Shown: positions 7,625-25,366, numbered from the stretch's first letter. The stretch: DNA of 64,000 nt from Rhodospirillaceae bacterium (GCA_006969625.1 CP030885.1:372001-436000), one strand, 5' to 3'. Notes: generated by a model from the letters alone, not told the origin. A program made the numbers and translations.

Positions 7625-9345
7625 AGGTCGAGCAGCAGGCTCTCCGGGTCCTCGATCGCCTGCTTGACCTTGACCAGGAAGCCGACGGCCTCGCGGCCGT
7701 CGACCAGGCGGTGGTCGTAGGACAGGGCGACGTACATCATCGGGCGGATCGCCACCTCGCCCTTCACGGCGATCGGCCGCTCCTCGATCTTGTGCAGGCC
7801 GAGGATGCCGGACTGCGGCGGGTTGAGGATCGGCGTCGAGAGCAGCGAGCCGAAGATACCGCCGTTGGTGATCGAAAAGCTGCCGCCCTGTAGCTCGTCC
7901 ATCTTGATCTTGCCGTCGCGCGCGCGGCCGGCGAGGTCGCCCAGCTCCGCCTCGATGGCGGCGAACGACTTGCTCTCGCAGTCGCGCACGATGGGGACCA
8001 TCAGGCCCTGCGGCGTCGAGACCGCCATGCCGATGTCGAAGAACTTGTTGTAGACGATCTCGTCGCCCTCGATGCGGGCGTTGACCGCCGGAAAGGCCTG
8101 CAGGGCGGCGACGCAGGCCTTGGCGAAGAAGGACATGAAGCCCAGCCGCACGCCGTGCTTCTTCTCGAAGGCCTCCTTGTGGCGGCTGCGCAGCGCCATC
8201 ACGCCACTCATGTCGATCTCGTTGAAGGTGGTCAGCATCGCCGCCGTGTCCTGCGCCTCCTTCAGGCGCCGGGCGATGGTCTGACGCAGCTTGGTCATCT
8301 TCACCCGCTCCTCGCGCGCGCCCGGCTCAGCGGGGGTCGGGGCCGGTACCGGGGCGGGGGAAGGCGCCTTGGCGGCAGGGGCGGGCGCAGCGCCGGGGGC
8401 CGGACCCGGCGCCGGGGCGCGCTCGCGCGGCGCGGTACGGCCCTCCACGAGATCGAGCACGTCCTCCTTGGTGATCCGCCCGTGCGGGCCCGTGCCGACG
8501 ATGCGCGCGGGGTCGAGATCGTGCTCGGCGACGAGGCGCTGGACCGCCGGGGAGAGGGTGGCGGCGGCCGGCGGCGTGCTGCCGGCCAGCCAGCCGCGCA
8601 GGTCCTCGGCGGTGATCTTGCCGCCGCTGCCGCTGCGTGGCGCCGTGCTGGGGTCCAGCGCCGGCTGGGGCGTGGCTTCGCGCGCAGCGGACGCTGGCGC
8701 AGGTGCTGGCGACGCTGCGGGTGTCGGGGCCGCGGCTTCGCCGCCGGCGGAGATGCGGGCCAGGACGGCGCCGACCTCGACCGTCGCGTCCTGCTCGGCC
8801 AGGATCTCGCTCAGCACGCCATCGGTCGGGGCGTTGACCTCCAGCGTCACCTTGTCGGTCTCCAGCTCGACGATCGCCTCGTCGGCGGTCACCGTTTCGC
8901 CGAGCTGCTTCAGCCATTGGGCGACGGTGGCTTCGCTTACCGATTCGCCGAGCGTCGGGACCGGGACGTCGACCGTCTCGCCGTTGCCGCCGGCCGGGGC
9001 GGCTGCGGGCGCCGCGCTCTCCGCCGCGGCAGGGGCGGGTGCGGGTGCGGGGGCGGGTTCCGGCGCTTCGGCCTTTGCCGTCTTCGCCTCGCCGGCGGCG
9101 GCGCCGTTGCCGGCGCCGATGCGGCCCAGCAGGGCGCCCACCTCGACGTTCTCGCCCTCCCCGGCGAGGATCTCGCTGAGCACGCCCGCCTCGGGGGCAT
9201 TGACCTCCAGGGTGACCTTGTCGGTCTCCAGCTCGACCAGCGCCTCGTCCGCCTCGACCGTATCTCCGACCTGCTTCAGCCACTGGCCGATGGTCGCCTC
9301 GCTGACCGATTCCCCGAGGGTCGGAACCTTGATCTCACTCGCCAT
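7621..9345 (-). CDS. sucB: Dihydrolipoyllysine succinyltransferase (E2 of 2-oxoglutarate dehydrogenase), two lipoyl domains
   Basis: A 574-residue E2. Two lipoyl domains are visible, about residues 3-78 and 125-200, each with [13 protein letters not shown] or [13 protein letters not shown] and its lipoylated lysine (Lys43 and Lys165), joined by an Ala/Pro linker. A peripheral subunit-binding domain follows ([20 protein letters not shown]), then the acyltransferase core ending in [11 protein letters not shown] (His545, Asp549). It transfers succinyl groups from lipoamide to CoA in the TCA cycle. Typical proteobacterial SucB has one lipoyl domain and about 400-430 residues. The start at [13 protein letters not shown] follows a 67-base gap from sucA. 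No lpd gene is in the window. Confidence 0.95.
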   Translation of the reverse strand: MASEIKVPTLGESVSEATIGQWLKQVGDTVEADEALVELETDKVTLEVNAPEAGVLSEILAGEGENVEVGALLGRIGAGNGAAAGEAKTAKAEAPEPAPAPAPAPAAAESAAPAAAPAGGNGETVDVPVPTLGESVSEATVAQWLKQLGETVTADEAIVELETDKVTLEVNAPTDGVLSEILAEQDATVEVGAVLARISAGGEAAAPTPAASPAPAPASAAREATPQPALDPSTAPRSGSGGKITAEDLRGWLAGSTPPAAATLSPAVQRLVAEHDLDPARIVGTGPHGRITKEDVLDLVEGRTAPRERAPAPGPAPGAAPAPAAKAPSPAPVPAPTPAEPGAREERVKMTKLRQTIARRLKEAQDTAAMLTTFNEIDMSGVMALRSRHKEAFEKKHGVRLGFMSFFAKACVAALQAFPAVNARIEGDEIVYNKFFDIGMAVSTPQGLMVPIVRDCESKSFAAIEAELGDLAGRARDGKIKMDELQGGSFSITNGGIFGSLLSTPILNPPQSGILGLHKIEERPIAVKGEVAIRPMMYVALSYDHRLVDGREAVGFLVKVKQAIEDPESLLLDL

Positions 9346-9412
9346 CTCGCACCTTCGATTGCGCGGCGCCTGTGGGGCACGGCCGCCGCATCGCGAACCC
9401 GTCTTCCCGCTG

Positions 9413-12391
<2,979 letters not shown>

Positions 12392-12578
12392 CCGTGTCTA
12401 TCCGGCGGGGTCTTGTCCGCCTCGCGCGGCCCCGCCGCCTCTCCAAGTTCGGGCCGGCGTCGGCGACGCCGTCGGTCCCGTCACGTCGCGATCGGGAGAC
12501 TGGCTCCCCGATCCCCAATATAGGGTAAAGCGCCGGCCGGTGCGCATCACGATGCGCGGCGGCGCCTCACCCCGTGCG

Positions 12579-13451
<873 letters not shown>

Positions 13452-13454
13452 GGC

Positions 13455-14651
<1,197 letters not shown>

Positions 14652-15053
14652 GCGTGCTTTCGCTCGATGGTTCGACCCGCCCGCCTGGCGCGGCCGGGTC
14701 CGTTCGATGCGTGGCCGAAGCGCCCCGAATACGGGGGGTCGGCCGGGGGAGAGATCGTGCGGCGTGCGGCTCGCGGCGGCGCCCGGAACGCCCCGTGAAA
14801 GGGCCCGGCGCCGGGGCGGATCGCACCCGTCGCGATGGGGTCGTTTCGCGCCCGGCAACCGGTCCGTAGAGGAGACCGGCCGCCGAGCGCGCGGCACTTT
14901 AGCAGCCTCGCGCTGCAGCGCAACCGGCTGTCTGGGCGGAAGCGGCGTGTCTGCATAGGTGGCCTCCGAAGGGCGCGCGCAGGACCCTGGCGGGGCGCCC
15001 CGGGTCGGACCTAGGATGGTCGGCGGTGCAGGCATCCGGGCGGGGCAGGGCCG
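14652..15053. other. Divergent intergenic region between sucC and a GST gene
   Basis: This 402-base gap separates two divergently transcribed genes. It holds the predicted sucC promoter at 14896-14923 and a roughly 240-base GC-rich sucC leader. No riboswitch, RNA gene or convincing small open frame is seen. The GST promoter must lie in the right-hand part, but no clear -35/-10 pair was found there. Confidence 0.5.
14896..14923 (-). promoter_or_regulatory. Predicted promoter of the sucCDAB cluster
   Basis: On the minus strand TTGCGC (14923-14918) is separated by 16 bases from TAAAGT (14901-14896). Transcription would start near 14889, giving a leader of about 240 bases before sucC. Based on match to sigma-70-like boxes only. 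Confidence 0.4.
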
Positions 15054-15698
15054 ATGTACAAACTCTTCTGGGCCGAAGGCACCGCCAGCTTCGCGCCCCA
15101 TGCGGTGCTCGAGGAGGCCGGCGTGGCCTACGAGCTGGCCGTCGTCGACTTCGCCGCCGGCGAGCAGCGCAGCCCGGCCTACCTGGCCGTCAATCCCCTG
15201 GGCAAGGTTCCGGCGCTTGTGCTGCCCGACGGCGGCGTACTGACCGAGGCGGCGGCCATCTGCCTGTTTCTCGGCGAGCGCCTGCAGCTCACCCACCTCG
15301 TGCCGGCGCTGGACGATCCGCTGCGTGGCCGGTTTCTGCAGGACCTCTTCTATCTTTCGACGACGCTGCAGGAGGCCTACAAGCGGGTCTACTATCCGCG
15401 GCGCTTCTCCAGCGACCCGGCCGACGCGCCGCGGATCCAGGCGCGGGCCCGCGAGGCCCTGATGGAGTGCTGGCAGGCGGTCGAACGGCACTTGGCGGCC
15501 GAGGGGCCCTTTCACCTGGGCGACCGCTTCAGCCTGCTCGACCTCTACACCACGATGCTGGCCACCTGGTTCACCCCGCAGGACGAGCTCTTCGGCGCCT
15601 GCCCGGGCGTGGCCGCCTGTCACCGAGAGGTGGCACAACGACCCGCCGTGGCGCGCTGCCTGTCCCGGCAGCGCCAGGTCAGCGTCGGCACCTCCTAG
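15054..15698 (+). CDS. Glutathione S-transferase family protein
   Basis: A 214-residue cytosolic GST fold. The thioredoxin-like N-terminal domain (about residues 1-78) contains [14 protein letters not shown] with the cis-proline, and [14 protein letters not shown], where the Glu-Ala pair contacts the glutathione gamma-glutamyl group. The helical C-terminal domain includes [11 protein letters not shown]. Members conjugate or reduce varied compounds with glutathione; the substrate is unknown. It is divergent from sucC and converges on gcvP with a 33-base gap. Confidence 0.9.
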   Translation: MYKLFWAEGTASFAPHAVLEEAGVAYELAVVDFAAGEQRSPAYLAVNPLGKVPALVLPDGGVLTEAAAICLFLGERLQLTHLVPALDDPLRGRFLQDLFYLSTTLQEAYKRVYYPRRFSSDPADAPRIQARAREALMECWQAVERHLAAEGPFHLGDRFSLLDLYTTMLATWFTPQDELFGACPGVAACHREVAQRPAVARCLSRQRQVSVGTS

Positions 15699-15731
15699 GG
15701 CGGGGATCGCTCTAGCCGGAACGGGCGGGGC

Positions 15732-18638
<2,907 letters not shown>

Positions 18639-18697
18639 GGCAGGCGTGCCCCGTGATCGTCTCGATGTGCCGCGAGCGGCGAGATTTGGCCCAGGCC

Positions 18698-19075
18698 CTA
18701 CTCGAGGCCGGCGCAGTAGTCCTTGTAGGCGGCGGCGTCCATCAGCTCGCCGAGCTCGCCCGCCTCGCCCAGCTTGAGTTTGAAGAACCAGCCCTCGCCC
18801 TCGGGGTCGGAGTTGACCAGCGCCGGCTCGCCCGCCAAGGCTTCGTTGACGGCGGTGACCTCGCCGGACACGGCGGCGTAGACCTCGCTCGCGGCCTTCA
18901 CCGACTCGACGGTCGCCGCCTCGGCGCCCTTCTTCAGCTCCGCGCCGACCGCGGGCAGTTCGACGAAAACCACGTCGCCGAGTTGTTCCTGGGCGTAGGC
19001 GGTGATCCCGACGGTGGCGCTGTCGCCCTCGACGCGGACCCACTCGTGGTCCCCCGTGTACCTGGTCTCGCTCAT
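18698..19075 (-). CDS. gcvH: Glycine cleavage system H protein
   Basis: A 125-residue lipoyl carrier. The start [17 protein letters not shown] is the conserved family N-terminus, and the lipoylated lysine is Lys60 in [19 protein letters not shown] protein shuttles the aminomethyl intermediate between GcvP, GcvT and dihydrolipoyl dehydrogenase. Its ATG overlaps the gcvT stop (ATGA). Residues about 74-90 carry the usual acidic [16 protein letters not shown] region. Length is normal. Confidence 0.97.
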   Translation of the reverse strand: MSETRYTGDHEWVRVEGDSATVGITAYAQEQLGDVVFVELPAVGAELKKGAEAATVESVKAASEVYAAVSGEVTAVNEALAGEPALVNSDPEGEGWFFKLKLGEAGELGELMDAAAYKDYCAGLE

Positions 19076-20214
19076 ACGCTCTCCCCTGGTTCCCACTTTT
19101 TGGCGTAGCGCTGCGGCACGAAGGGCAGCGCACTGACGACGACGGGCAGCGGCTTGCCGCGCACCGTGGCGGATAGGCGGGTGCCGGGCGTCGCCAGCGC
19201 TTCGGTCACATAGCCCATGGCGATCGGCGCGCCGAGGCTCGGGCCGAAGCCGCCGCTGGTCACGAAGCCGACCGGGCGGCCCTCGGCGTCCGACAGCTCG
19301 GCGCCTTCGCGCACCGGCGCGCGGCCCTCCGGCCTCAGGCCGACCCGGCGGCGCGGCGCGCCCTCGGCAAGCTGCTTGAGGATGGTCTCGGCGCCGGGGA
19401 AGCCGCCTTCTTCGCGCCGGCGCTTGCCGATCGCCCAGGCGAGGTCGGCCTCGACCGGCGTGATGTCCGGTCGCAGGTCGTGGCCGTAGAGGCAGAGCCC
19501 CGCCTCCAGGCGCAGGGAATCGCGCGCACCCAGCCCGGCCGGTGCCACTTCGGGTTCGGCCAGCAGCTTGCGGGCGACGGCCTCGGCCCGATCGGCGGGC
19601 AGGGAGATCTCGAAGCCGTCCTCGCCCGTGTAGCCTGAGCGGCTGACCACGGCGGGGACCCCCGCCACCTCCAGCTCGGCCACCGACATGAACCTCAGGT
19701 CCGCCACGTCGGGCGCGTGGCGCGCCAGCGCCTCGACCGCCTTCGGGCCCTGCAGGGCGATCAGGGCGCGTTCCTTAAGCTCGCGCACCTCGATGCCGGG
19801 CAGGTTGGCGCGCAGATGCGCCAGGTCGTCGGCCTTGCAGGCGGCGTTTAGGACCAGAAACAGGCGATCCGGCAGGCGGGCGACCATCAGGTCGTCGAGA
19901 ATGCCGCCGGCCTGGTTGGTGAAGTAGGTGTAGCGCTGGCGGCCCGCGGACAGCTTCTGGATCTCGCCCGGCACCAGGCGCTCCAGCGCCGCATCCGCGC
20001 CCTCGCCGCGCAGCTCGACCTGACCCATGTGGGAGACGTCGAAGAGCGCCGCCGATTGGCGGCACTGCTTGTGCTCGGCCATGATGCCGGCCGGGTACTG
20101 CACCGGCAGCAGGTAGCCGGCGAAGTCGACCAGCTTGCCGCCGAGCGCGCGGTGCAGGCCGGCGAGCGGCGTTTCCAGCGGTGCGGTTTGGGAAACGGCG
20201 GCGGGGTCGGTCAT
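19072..20214 (-). CDS. gcvT: Aminomethyltransferase, T protein of glycine cleavage
   Basis: A 380-residue folate-dependent T protein with the family start region [20 protein letters not shown], the substrate loop [14 protein letters not shown], and [16 protein letters not shown] in the middle domain. It releases ammonia and transfers the one-carbon unit to tetrahydrofolate. The start [12 protein letters not shown] was chosen because it precedes the conserved domain by a usual distance and lies downstream of the riboswitch; upstream in-frame sequence is riboswitch leader. It heads the operon. Confidence 0.96.
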   Translation of the reverse strand: MTDPAAVSQTAPLETPLAGLHRALGGKLVDFAGYLLPVQYPAGIMAEHKQCRQSAALFDVSHMGQVELRGEGADAALERLVPGEIQKLSAGRQRYTYFTNQAGGILDDLMVARLPDRLFLVLNAACKADDLAHLRANLPGIEVRELKERALIALQGPKAVEALARHAPDVADLRFMSVAELEVAGVPAVVSRSGYTGEDGFEISLPADRAEAVARKLLAEPEVAPAGLGARDSLRLEAGLCLYGHDLRPDITPVEADLAWAIGKRRREEGGFPGAETILKQLAEGAPRRRVGLRPEGRAPVREGAELSDAEGRPVGFVTSGGFGPSLGAPIAMGYVTEALATPGTRLSATVRGKPLPVVVSALPFVPQRYAKKWEPGESV

Positions 20215-20285
20215 GGCGGTACGGTGATCGCTCTCGAAAGGGCCTCGGATCCGCCGCCGGACCTGATCCGCCCGGCGATGGCGAG

Positions 20286-20519
20286 CCCCCTCTGTCACCG
20301 AACCTGAGAGATTGGCCCGGCGCCTGTGGACGGCGCCCGGCGTTACCCCTTCGGTGGGGCGCCGCCCGAGTCGCCAGCGATCTGGCCTGGACGCACCCGC
20401 TCTCCAGAGGCGTCGTGTCCGTCCCGCCCGGTCCATGGGGCCTGAGAGATTCCGGGGCGGTTGCTCCTTCGGCGCCGACCGGCGACGGGCCGGCCGAACT
20501 CTCCCAGGCGGGACGCTGT
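20286..20519 (-). ncRNA. Tandem glycine riboswitch upstream of gcvT
   Basis: Read on the minus strand, two copies of the glycine aptamer core are visible. The first has CTGGGAGAG (near 20515), GCCGAAGGAGCAACC (near 20475-20457) and AATCTCTCAGGC (near 20451-20440). The second has CTCTGGAGAGCG (near 20409), CACCGAAGGGGTAACGCC (near 20356-20338) and CCAATCTCTCAGGTTC (near 20317-20300). Tandem aptamers before gcvT commonly switch on glycine degradation when glycine is high. About 70 bases remain between aptamer II and the gcvT start for the expression platform; its mechanism cannot be read. Confidence 0.93.
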
Positions 20520-20533
20520 GCGACGCGGCGCCA

Positions 20534-20561
20534 AGGGTAAGGATCGCCGCGGGGAAGTCAA
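20534..20561 (-). promoter_or_regulatory. Predicted promoter of the riboswitch-gcvTHP transcript
   Basis: On the minus strand TTGACT (20561-20556), 16 bases, TACCCT (20539-20534), placed so that transcription would begin near 20527, just before aptamer I. Position relative to the riboswitch supports it. Confidence 0.55.
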
Positions 20562-20649
20562 TCGGGGGAGGCTGGACAGCAGCATTGCCCATTTTGCGAG
20601 CAGTTTGGGACAATGCGGCCCAGTCACTAGATCTCTAAGGAGGGGCGAG

Positions 20650-21078
20650 ATGCGTTACGCGGAAGCTTTCAAGGCCCTTGGGTACGAGCTGAAGCAGCCA
20701 CGGCTGAATTGGACGGCGGAAAAGGACGGCGGTGTTGCCGTTTCGATTTGGCAAGCCGAAATATGCCGTAACAATGGTGGTGGACTTGAGTTTGATTCGA
20801 GAAAACATGCCGGACCTCTAGAGGTCTGGCGGGATAAACCAGGAGCAAAGCTCCGGAATAAACATTTGGCTCGGGCTCTATCAGATTTTGCAGGCTATAT
20901 TGATGTTGTGATCGTCAGAGGAGTCCGTGGCGAACGCGTATACGAGGCAGATCCCTGGAAACCAGAGGAAAGAAAAGGATATATTTGGAAGGTGACATAC
21001 TTCGACCCCGAAACGGGCCATTACCGCGCCGAGACGTTCACCGATTCCGCCGGTTCCACTCCAGCTCGGCCTCGTTGA
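20650..21078 (+). CDS. Hypothetical protein, AT-rich orphan gene
   Basis: A 142-residue protein I do not recognise. It starts at ATG after a strong ribosome site (AAGGAGG, 20637-20643). It reads as a soluble mixed alpha/beta protein with aromatic clusters (VSIWQAEIC, GYIWKVTYFDPETGHY) and no membrane segment. GC content is far lower than in the flanking genes, and codons such as ATA and AAA are frequent, suggesting recent transfer. A weak promoter match TTGCCC-18-GACAAT lies at 20585-20614. The last 14 residues or so run into the reverse complement of the neighbouring lipoprotein gene and have GC-rich composition, so the native C-terminus may have been lost on insertion. Confidence 0.6.
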   Translation: MRYAEAFKALGYELKQPRLNWTAEKDGGVAVSIWQAEICRNNGGGLEFDSRKHAGPLEVWRDKPGAKLRNKHLARALSDFAGYIDVVIVRGVRGERVYEADPWKPEERKGYIWKVTYFDPETGHYRAETFTDSAGSTPARPR

Positions 21079-21610
21079 GGGCGAGGCCGACGTAGATCAG
21101 GTACTCGCGTCCGACCTGGCCCTCGGCCAGCGGGATGGTGACGTCCACCTCCTCGATCAGGCCGACGTTGGTGCGGTTGCCCTCGAAGGGGATGGTCACC
21201 TGGTAGGCCTGGCGGTTGAGGACCTCCTCGGTCTGGGTGGCGACCGCGACGAAGTAGTCGAAGGTGGCGTTGCCGGAGGCGTTGGCCGGTCCGCGGCTGG
21301 CAGCGACGATGACCTGCAGGGTCAGCTCGACCTCTTCCTCGTCGGCCTCGCACGCGGCATTGACGTCGGCCAGGCGGGCGCGGAAGGCGACGTCGGTCAG
21401 GTCGCGCCCCGCCCCGTCGAAACGGGTCATCTCCTGCGCCTCGACCACCGGCAGGATGCGCGGGCAGACCAGCGCCGGGCCGGGGTCGCGCTCGAACAGG
21501 CCGCCGAGCGTGTCGCAGCCGGCCAGCAGCGCCGGCAGCAGGGCGAGCGCGGCGAGGCGCTTGGTCGCAGATGGGCGCACGGGCGGGGAGCTCAACGCCG
21601 GGCGGCTCAC
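21038..21610 (-). CDS. Predicted lipoprotein of unknown function
   Basis: A 190-residue protein from the GTG that overlaps the CDGSH gene stop (GTGA). A basic N-region and hydrophobic core lead to the lipobox LLAGC, with a lipid-bearing cysteine near residue 32. The mature part is mostly beta-strand-like (VELTLQVIVAASRG, ATFDYFVAVATQTEEVL, YQVTIPFEGN) and ends in LIYVGLALNEAELEWNRR. It is probably anchored to a membrane leaflet. I do not recognise a named family. An alternative internal GTG would shorten the N-region. The 3' end overlaps the orphan gene on the other strand by 41 bases. Confidence 0.75.
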   Translation of the reverse strand: MSRPALSSPPVRPSATKRLAALALLPALLAGCDTLGGLFERDPGPALVCPRILPVVEAQEMTRFDGAGRDLTDVAFRARLADVNAACEADEEEVELTLQVIVAASRGPANASGNATFDYFVAVATQTEEVLNRQAYQVTIPFEGNRTNVGLIEEVDVTIPLAEGQVGREYLIYVGLALNEAELEWNRRNR

Positions 21611-21849
21611 AGGCTGGCGTGCGAGCCGTCGCACAACGGCCGCTCGGCGGTCGCCTTGCAGCCGCAGAACCAGACCTCGCCGTCCGCCTGTGCCTTCCAG
21701 GCCAGCGGCACGATGTCGGTGCCGCTGTGCGAGCCGTCGCAGAAGGGCTGCTTGGCCGACCGGCCGCAGGCGCACCAGTAGTAGGTGCGCCCGGCCTTGA
21801 CCGCAGCCTGATAGGGGGCTTTCTGAGCCGGGATCGGCGTATCGGTCAT
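21607..21849 (-). CDS. Double CDGSH iron-sulfur protein
   Basis: An 80-residue protein with two CDGSH-type motifs: CACGRSAKQPFCDGSHSG (about residues 26-43) and CGCKATAERPLCDGSHASL at the C-terminus. Each three-cysteine, one-histidine set binds a 2Fe-2S cluster of mitoNEET type, used in other organisms for electron or cluster transfer. The ATG follows an AGAAAAGCGAC stretch. It is translationally coupled to the lipoprotein gene downstream, an unexplained pairing of a cytosolic redox protein with an exported one. Confidence 0.9.
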   Translation of the reverse strand: MTDTPIPAQKAPYQAAVKAGRTYYWCACGRSAKQPFCDGSHSGTDIVPLAWKAQADGEVWFCGCKATAERPLCDGSHASL

Positions 21850-22001
21850 GTCGCTTTTCTCGCTGTGACGACCTATGTTAGGGCCTGGATGGACGGCGCC
21901 GCGACTGTAGGCGAGACGCGGCGCCGGAAACAAGCCGCCGGGCGCCGCGAGAACCCGGCATCGACCCCGGCGGCGCAGCGACGGCCAAGCGGGAGAGCAG
22001 C

Positions 22002-23030
22002 ATGGACAAGCCGGTCGAGGCGCGCGAGAGCGGCGCGGGGGGCGCGGTCGGCGACGGCAGCGTGACGATCGAACTGGCCACCCCGCGCGGCTTCTGCGCC
22101 GGGGTCGAGCGGGCGATCGAGATCGTCGAGCGGGCGCTGGAGAAGTTCGGCGCGCCGGTCTACGTCCGCCACGAGATCGTCCATAACCGCTATGTCGTCG
22201 AGGGGCTGGAGGCCAAGGGCGCCGTCTTCGTCGAGGAGCTGGACGAGGTGCCGAACGACGCGCCGGTGATCTTCTCCGCACACGGCGTGCCCAAGGCGGT
22301 GCCGACCGAGGCGCAACGCCGCAACCTGGTCTACGTCGACGCCACCTGCCCGCTGGTCAGCAAGGTGCACGTCGAGGCCGAGCGCCACTTCAAGGACGGC
22401 CGCCACATCCTGCTGATCGGCCACGAGGGGCATCCGGAGGTGGTGGGCACCATGGGTCAGCTTCCCGACGGCGCCATCCAGCTCGTCGAGGAGGTGGCCG
22501 ACGTGGCGCGGCTGCAGGTGCCCGACCCGGCCAATCTCGCCTACATCACCCAGACCACCCTGTCGGTGGACGACACGGCGGCGATCGTCGAGGCACTGCG
22601 CGAACGCTTCCCGGCGATCGCCGGACCGAAGAAGGAAGACATCTGCTACGCCACCACCAACCGGCAGCAGGCGGTCAAGGACATCGCCCACCGCTGCGAG
22701 GTGCTGCTGGTGGTCGGCGCGCCGAACTCCTCCAACTCGCAGCGGCTGGTCGAGGTGGCGCTCAAGGCCGGCTGCGCCAAGGCCTTCCTGGTGCAGCGCG
22801 CCGCCGACATTCCCTGGGCCGAATTGGAGGGGATCTACCACGTCGGCCTGACCGCCGGCGCCAGCGCGCCGGAGATCCTGGTGCAGGAGGTGATCGAAGC
22901 CTTCCGGGAGCGCACCCCGGTGCGGATCCGCCTGTCCGAGACGGTCACCGAGAACGTCCACTTCAAGCTGCCGCGCATGCTGCTGGACGAGGCGGAGGTG
23001 GCCACCGCCGGCCGCCAGGGCGCGGCCTGA
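22002..23030 (+). CDS. ispH: 4-hydroxy-3-methylbut-2-enyl diphosphate reductase
   Basis: A 342-residue IspH/LytB, the last enzyme of the MEP isoprenoid pathway. The three cluster cysteines are visible in [12 protein letters not shown] (Cys32), [12 protein letters not shown] and [10 protein letters not shown], with active-site motifs [17 protein letters not shown] and [11 protein letters not shown]. It forms IPP and DMAPP with a 4Fe-4S cluster. Residues 1-20 are a nonconserved extension; the ATG at 22002 follows a GGGAGAGCAGC ribosome site. It is divergent from the CDGSH gene. Confidence 0.97.
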   Translation: MDKPVEARESGAGGAVGDGSVTIELATPRGFCAGVERAIEIVERALEKFGAPVYVRHEIVHNRYVVEGLEAKGAVFVEELDEVPNDAPVIFSAHGVPKAVPTEAQRRNLVYVDATCPLVSKVHVEAERHFKDGRHILLIGHEGHPEVVGTMGQLPDGAIQLVEEVADVARLQVPDPANLAYITQTTLSVDDTAAIVEALRERFPAIAGPKKEDICYATTNRQQAVKDIAHRCEVLLVVGAPNSSNSQRLVEVALKAGCAKAFLVQRAADIPWAELEGIYHVGLTAGASAPEILVQEVIEAFRERTPVRIRLSETVTENVHFKLPRMLLDEAEVATAGRQGAA

Positions 23031-23052
23031 GACGCGCTCGCGGGTTGCGGCT

Positions 23053-23778
23053 CTAGTCCTTGCCCGGCGTCCGCTTGGGCGCCAGGGTGTCGCTGAAGTC
23101 CTCAAGGTCCGGCATCGCCAGCGTCGGCTGGCTCTCCAGGTCGCGCACGTAGGTCTCCAGGTCCGCCAGCATCGCCGCGCGCGCCACCGGCTCCACGTAG
23201 GGTACGTGGTAGGCGACGAAGGGCCGGTGGACCCGCAGCCCGACGTAGCCGAGCGTGCCCTGGAAGAAATGGCGTAGCATGCCGGTCGCCAGCTCGCCGT
23301 GGATGCCGTCCGGCCCGAACATCTGCTCCCGCCCGCCCAGGCCGATCGCCGCGAAGGCGCGCTTGCCGGCAAGACCGCCGCGTCCGTAGATGCGCCTGCC
23401 GCCGTAGAAGGGACCGGAGAGGAAGACCCGGTCGATCCAGCCCTTCAGGATCCCCGGGGTGCTGAACCAGAAGACGGGAAAGGTGAAGGCCAGCACGTCC
23501 GCGGCCAGCACTCGCTCGACTTCGCGGGCGATGTCGGGTGCGAGCGTCCCGCCCCTATAGGCTTGCCGCTGCTCCTGGGCGTAGACGAGGTAGTCCGGGT
23601 CCTGACGGGCGCCGAAGTCTGCGGCCGAGGCGACCGGCTGGAACCCCTCGGCGTAAAGGTCGGAGAGCGTCACCGTGTCGCCGCGCTCGGCGCCGACCCG
23701 CAGGATCGTGTCGCGCATGGCGGCGACGAAGGACCGCGGCTCCGGGTGAGCATGGACGAGGTGAATGCGCAGGCTCAT
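23053..23778 (-). CDS. Flavodoxin-fold NAD(P)H:quinone oxidoreductase (MdaB/NQO type)
   Basis: A 241-residue Flavodoxin_2 family protein. The N-terminal [20 protein letters not shown] is the FMN/FAD phosphate-binding region, and [22 protein letters not shown] is the flavin isoalloxazine contact typical of MdaB/NQO1/YwrO proteins. These reduce quinones by two electrons with NAD(P)H. The ATG is 7 bases from a TAAGCA -10-like box (23790-23785) paired at 17 bases with TTTCCC (23813-23808), so a leaderless transcript is possible. It is divergent from thrB. Confidence 0.87.
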   Translation of the reverse strand: MSLRIHLVHAHPEPRSFVAAMRDTILRVGAERGDTVTLSDLYAEGFQPVASAADFGARQDPDYLVYAQEQRQAYRGGTLAPDIAREVERVLAADVLAFTFPVFWFSTPGILKGWIDRVFLSGPFYGGRRIYGRGGLAGKRAFAAIGLGGREQMFGPDGIHGELATGMLRHFFQGTLGYVGLRVHRPFVAYHVPYVEPVARAAMLADLETYVRDLESQPTLAMPDLEDFSDTLAPKRTPGKD

Positions 23779-23911
23779 GCGCTCTGCTTAGCCCGGATCG
23801 TCGCTCGGGGAAACCGGCCGCCTGCCGCCCTTCGCCCTTTCACCGCGCCGCCCAGCGTGGCATTCATGGCCTCTGCGCAGTTCGAGCCGAGCGGTCCCGC
23901 GGCGGAAGTTC

Positions 23912-24880
23912 ATGGCGGTCTACACCGAAGTCTCCGACGAAGAGCTGGAAGCCTTCCTGGCCGAGTACGACCTGGGCGAGGTGCTCGGCTTCAAGGGCAT
24001 CGCCGAGGGCGTCGAGAACTCCAACTTCCTGCTGACCACGGAGCGCGGCAACTTCATCCTGACGCTCTACGAGAAGCGGGTCGATCCCAGGGATTTGCCC
24101 TACTTCCTGGGGCTGATGGAGCACCTGGCGGAGCGCGGCATCCAATGCCCGCTGCCGGTGCATGCGCGCGACGGCCGCGCGCTCCGCGAACTGGTGGGCC
24201 GGCCGGCGGTGATCATCTCCTTCCTGGAGGGGCTGTGGCCGCGCCGCATCCAGCCGCAGCACTGCCAGGAGCTGGGCGGCGCGCTGGCCCGGCTGCACCT
24301 GGCCGGCCGCGACTTCCCGATGCGCCGCGCCAACACCCTCTCGGTCGCCGCCTGGCGCCCGCTGTTCGAGTCCTGCCTCGGCGACGCCGACTCGGTCTGC
24401 CCCGGCCTGACGGCCGAGATCGCGCGCGAGCTCGACTTTCTCGAAGCGCACTGGCCGGGCGACCTGCCGGAGGGGGTGATCCATGCCGATCTCTTCCCCG
24501 ACAACGTCTTCTTCCGGCACGAAATGCTGAGCGGGATCATCGACTTCTACTTCGCCTGCAACGATCTGCTCGCCTACGACCTTGCGATCTGCCTGAACGC
24601 GTGGTGCTTCGAGCCGGACGGCGCCTTCAACGCTACCAAGGCCCGCAACCTGCTGAAGCGCTATACCGAGGTGCGACGCGTCGAGCCGGCCGAGCTGAGG
24701 GCCCTGCCGGTGCTGGCACGCGGCGCCGCCATGCGCTTCCTGCTGACCCGCCTCTACGATTGGCTGAACCACCCGGAAGGTGCCTTCGTGAAGCCCAAGG
24801 ATCCGCTCGAGTACCTCAGGAAGCTGCGCTTCCACGCCGAGGTGCGCAGCCCCGGCGCCTACGGCCTGGAGGTCGCGTGA
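23912..24880 (+). CDS. thrB: Homoserine kinase, aminoglycoside phosphotransferase-like type
   Basis: A 322-residue kinase of the APH fold, the ThrB form usual in alphaproteobacteria, not the GHMP type of E. coli. The N-lobe has [20 protein letters not shown]; the catalytic loop is [13 protein letters not shown] and the metal-binding segment is [11 protein letters not shown]. It phosphorylates homoserine in threonine biosynthesis. The start [15 protein letters not shown] is the conserved family start. The stop overlaps the rnhA GTG (GTGA), a common ispH-thrB-rnhA arrangement, here interrupted by the quinone reductase gene. Confidence 0.94.
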   Translation: MAVYTEVSDEELEAFLAEYDLGEVLGFKGIAEGVENSNFLLTTERGNFILTLYEKRVDPRDLPYFLGLMEHLAERGIQCPLPVHARDGRALRELVGRPAVIISFLEGLWPRRIQPQHCQELGGALARLHLAGRDFPMRRANTLSVAAWRPLFESCLGDADSVCPGLTAEIARELDFLEAHWPGDLPEGVIHADLFPDNVFFRHEMLSGIIDFYFACNDLLAYDLAICLNAWCFEPDGAFNATKARNLLKRYTEVRRVEPAELRALPVLARGAAMRFLLTRLYDWLNHPEGAFVKPKDPLEYLRKLRFHAEVRSPGAYGLEVA

Positions 24881-25341
24881 GCGCAGAGGCGGGGACGAGC
24901 AAGGGAATGGTCGAGATCTTCACCGACGGCGCATGCTCGGGCAATCCGGGGCCCGGAGGCTGGGCGGCGATCCTGCGCTGGAACGGCCACGAGAAGGAGC
25001 TGTCCGGCGGCGAGCCGCAGACCACGAACAACCGCATGGAGATGATGGCGGCGATCGCCGCGCTGGAGGCGCTCAAGCGCCCGAGCGCCGTCGCGCTGAC
25101 CACCGATAGCCAGTACGTCATGAAGGGCATCACCGAGTGGATGCCGGGCTGGAAACGTCGCGGCTGGAAGACCGCCGACAAGAAGGACGTGAAGAACCGC
25201 GACCTCTGGGAGCGTCTGGACGCCGCCCTGCAGCGCCACAGCGTGCGCTGGCACTGGATCAAGGGCCACAGCGGCCACCTGGAGAACGAGCGCGCCGACG
25301 AGTTGGCCCGCGCCGAGATCAAGGCGCAGCGGGCCGGGTAA
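24877..25341 (+). CDS. rnhA: Ribonuclease HI
   Basis: A 154-residue RNase HI. Catalytic residues sit in [17 protein letters not shown] (Asp), [16 protein letters not shown] (Glu), TTDSQYV (Asp) and [15 protein letters not shown] (His and Asp). It cleaves RNA in RNA-DNA hybrids. The GTG overlapping the thrB stop was chosen as start; the alternative ATG at 24907 would begin at MVEIFTDG and give 144 residues. It ends the ispH-side cluster and is followed by a repeat-rich spacer. Confidence 0.95.
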   Translation: MSAEAGTSKGMVEIFTDGACSGNPGPGGWAAILRWNGHEKELSGGEPQTTNNRMEMMAAIAALEALKRPSAVALTTDSQYVMKGITEWMPGWKRRGWKTADKKDVKNRDLWERLDAALQRHSVRWHWIKGHSGHLENERADELARAEIKAQRAG

Positions 25342-25366
25342 CCTCGCTCCGGAGGCGGATAGAGCG

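Noticed and set aside
12392-12578. A separate promoter or riboswitch before sucA
   Set aside because: A TATATT box is visible on the minus strand near 12522, but no convincing -35 at 16-18 bases and no known aptamer core.
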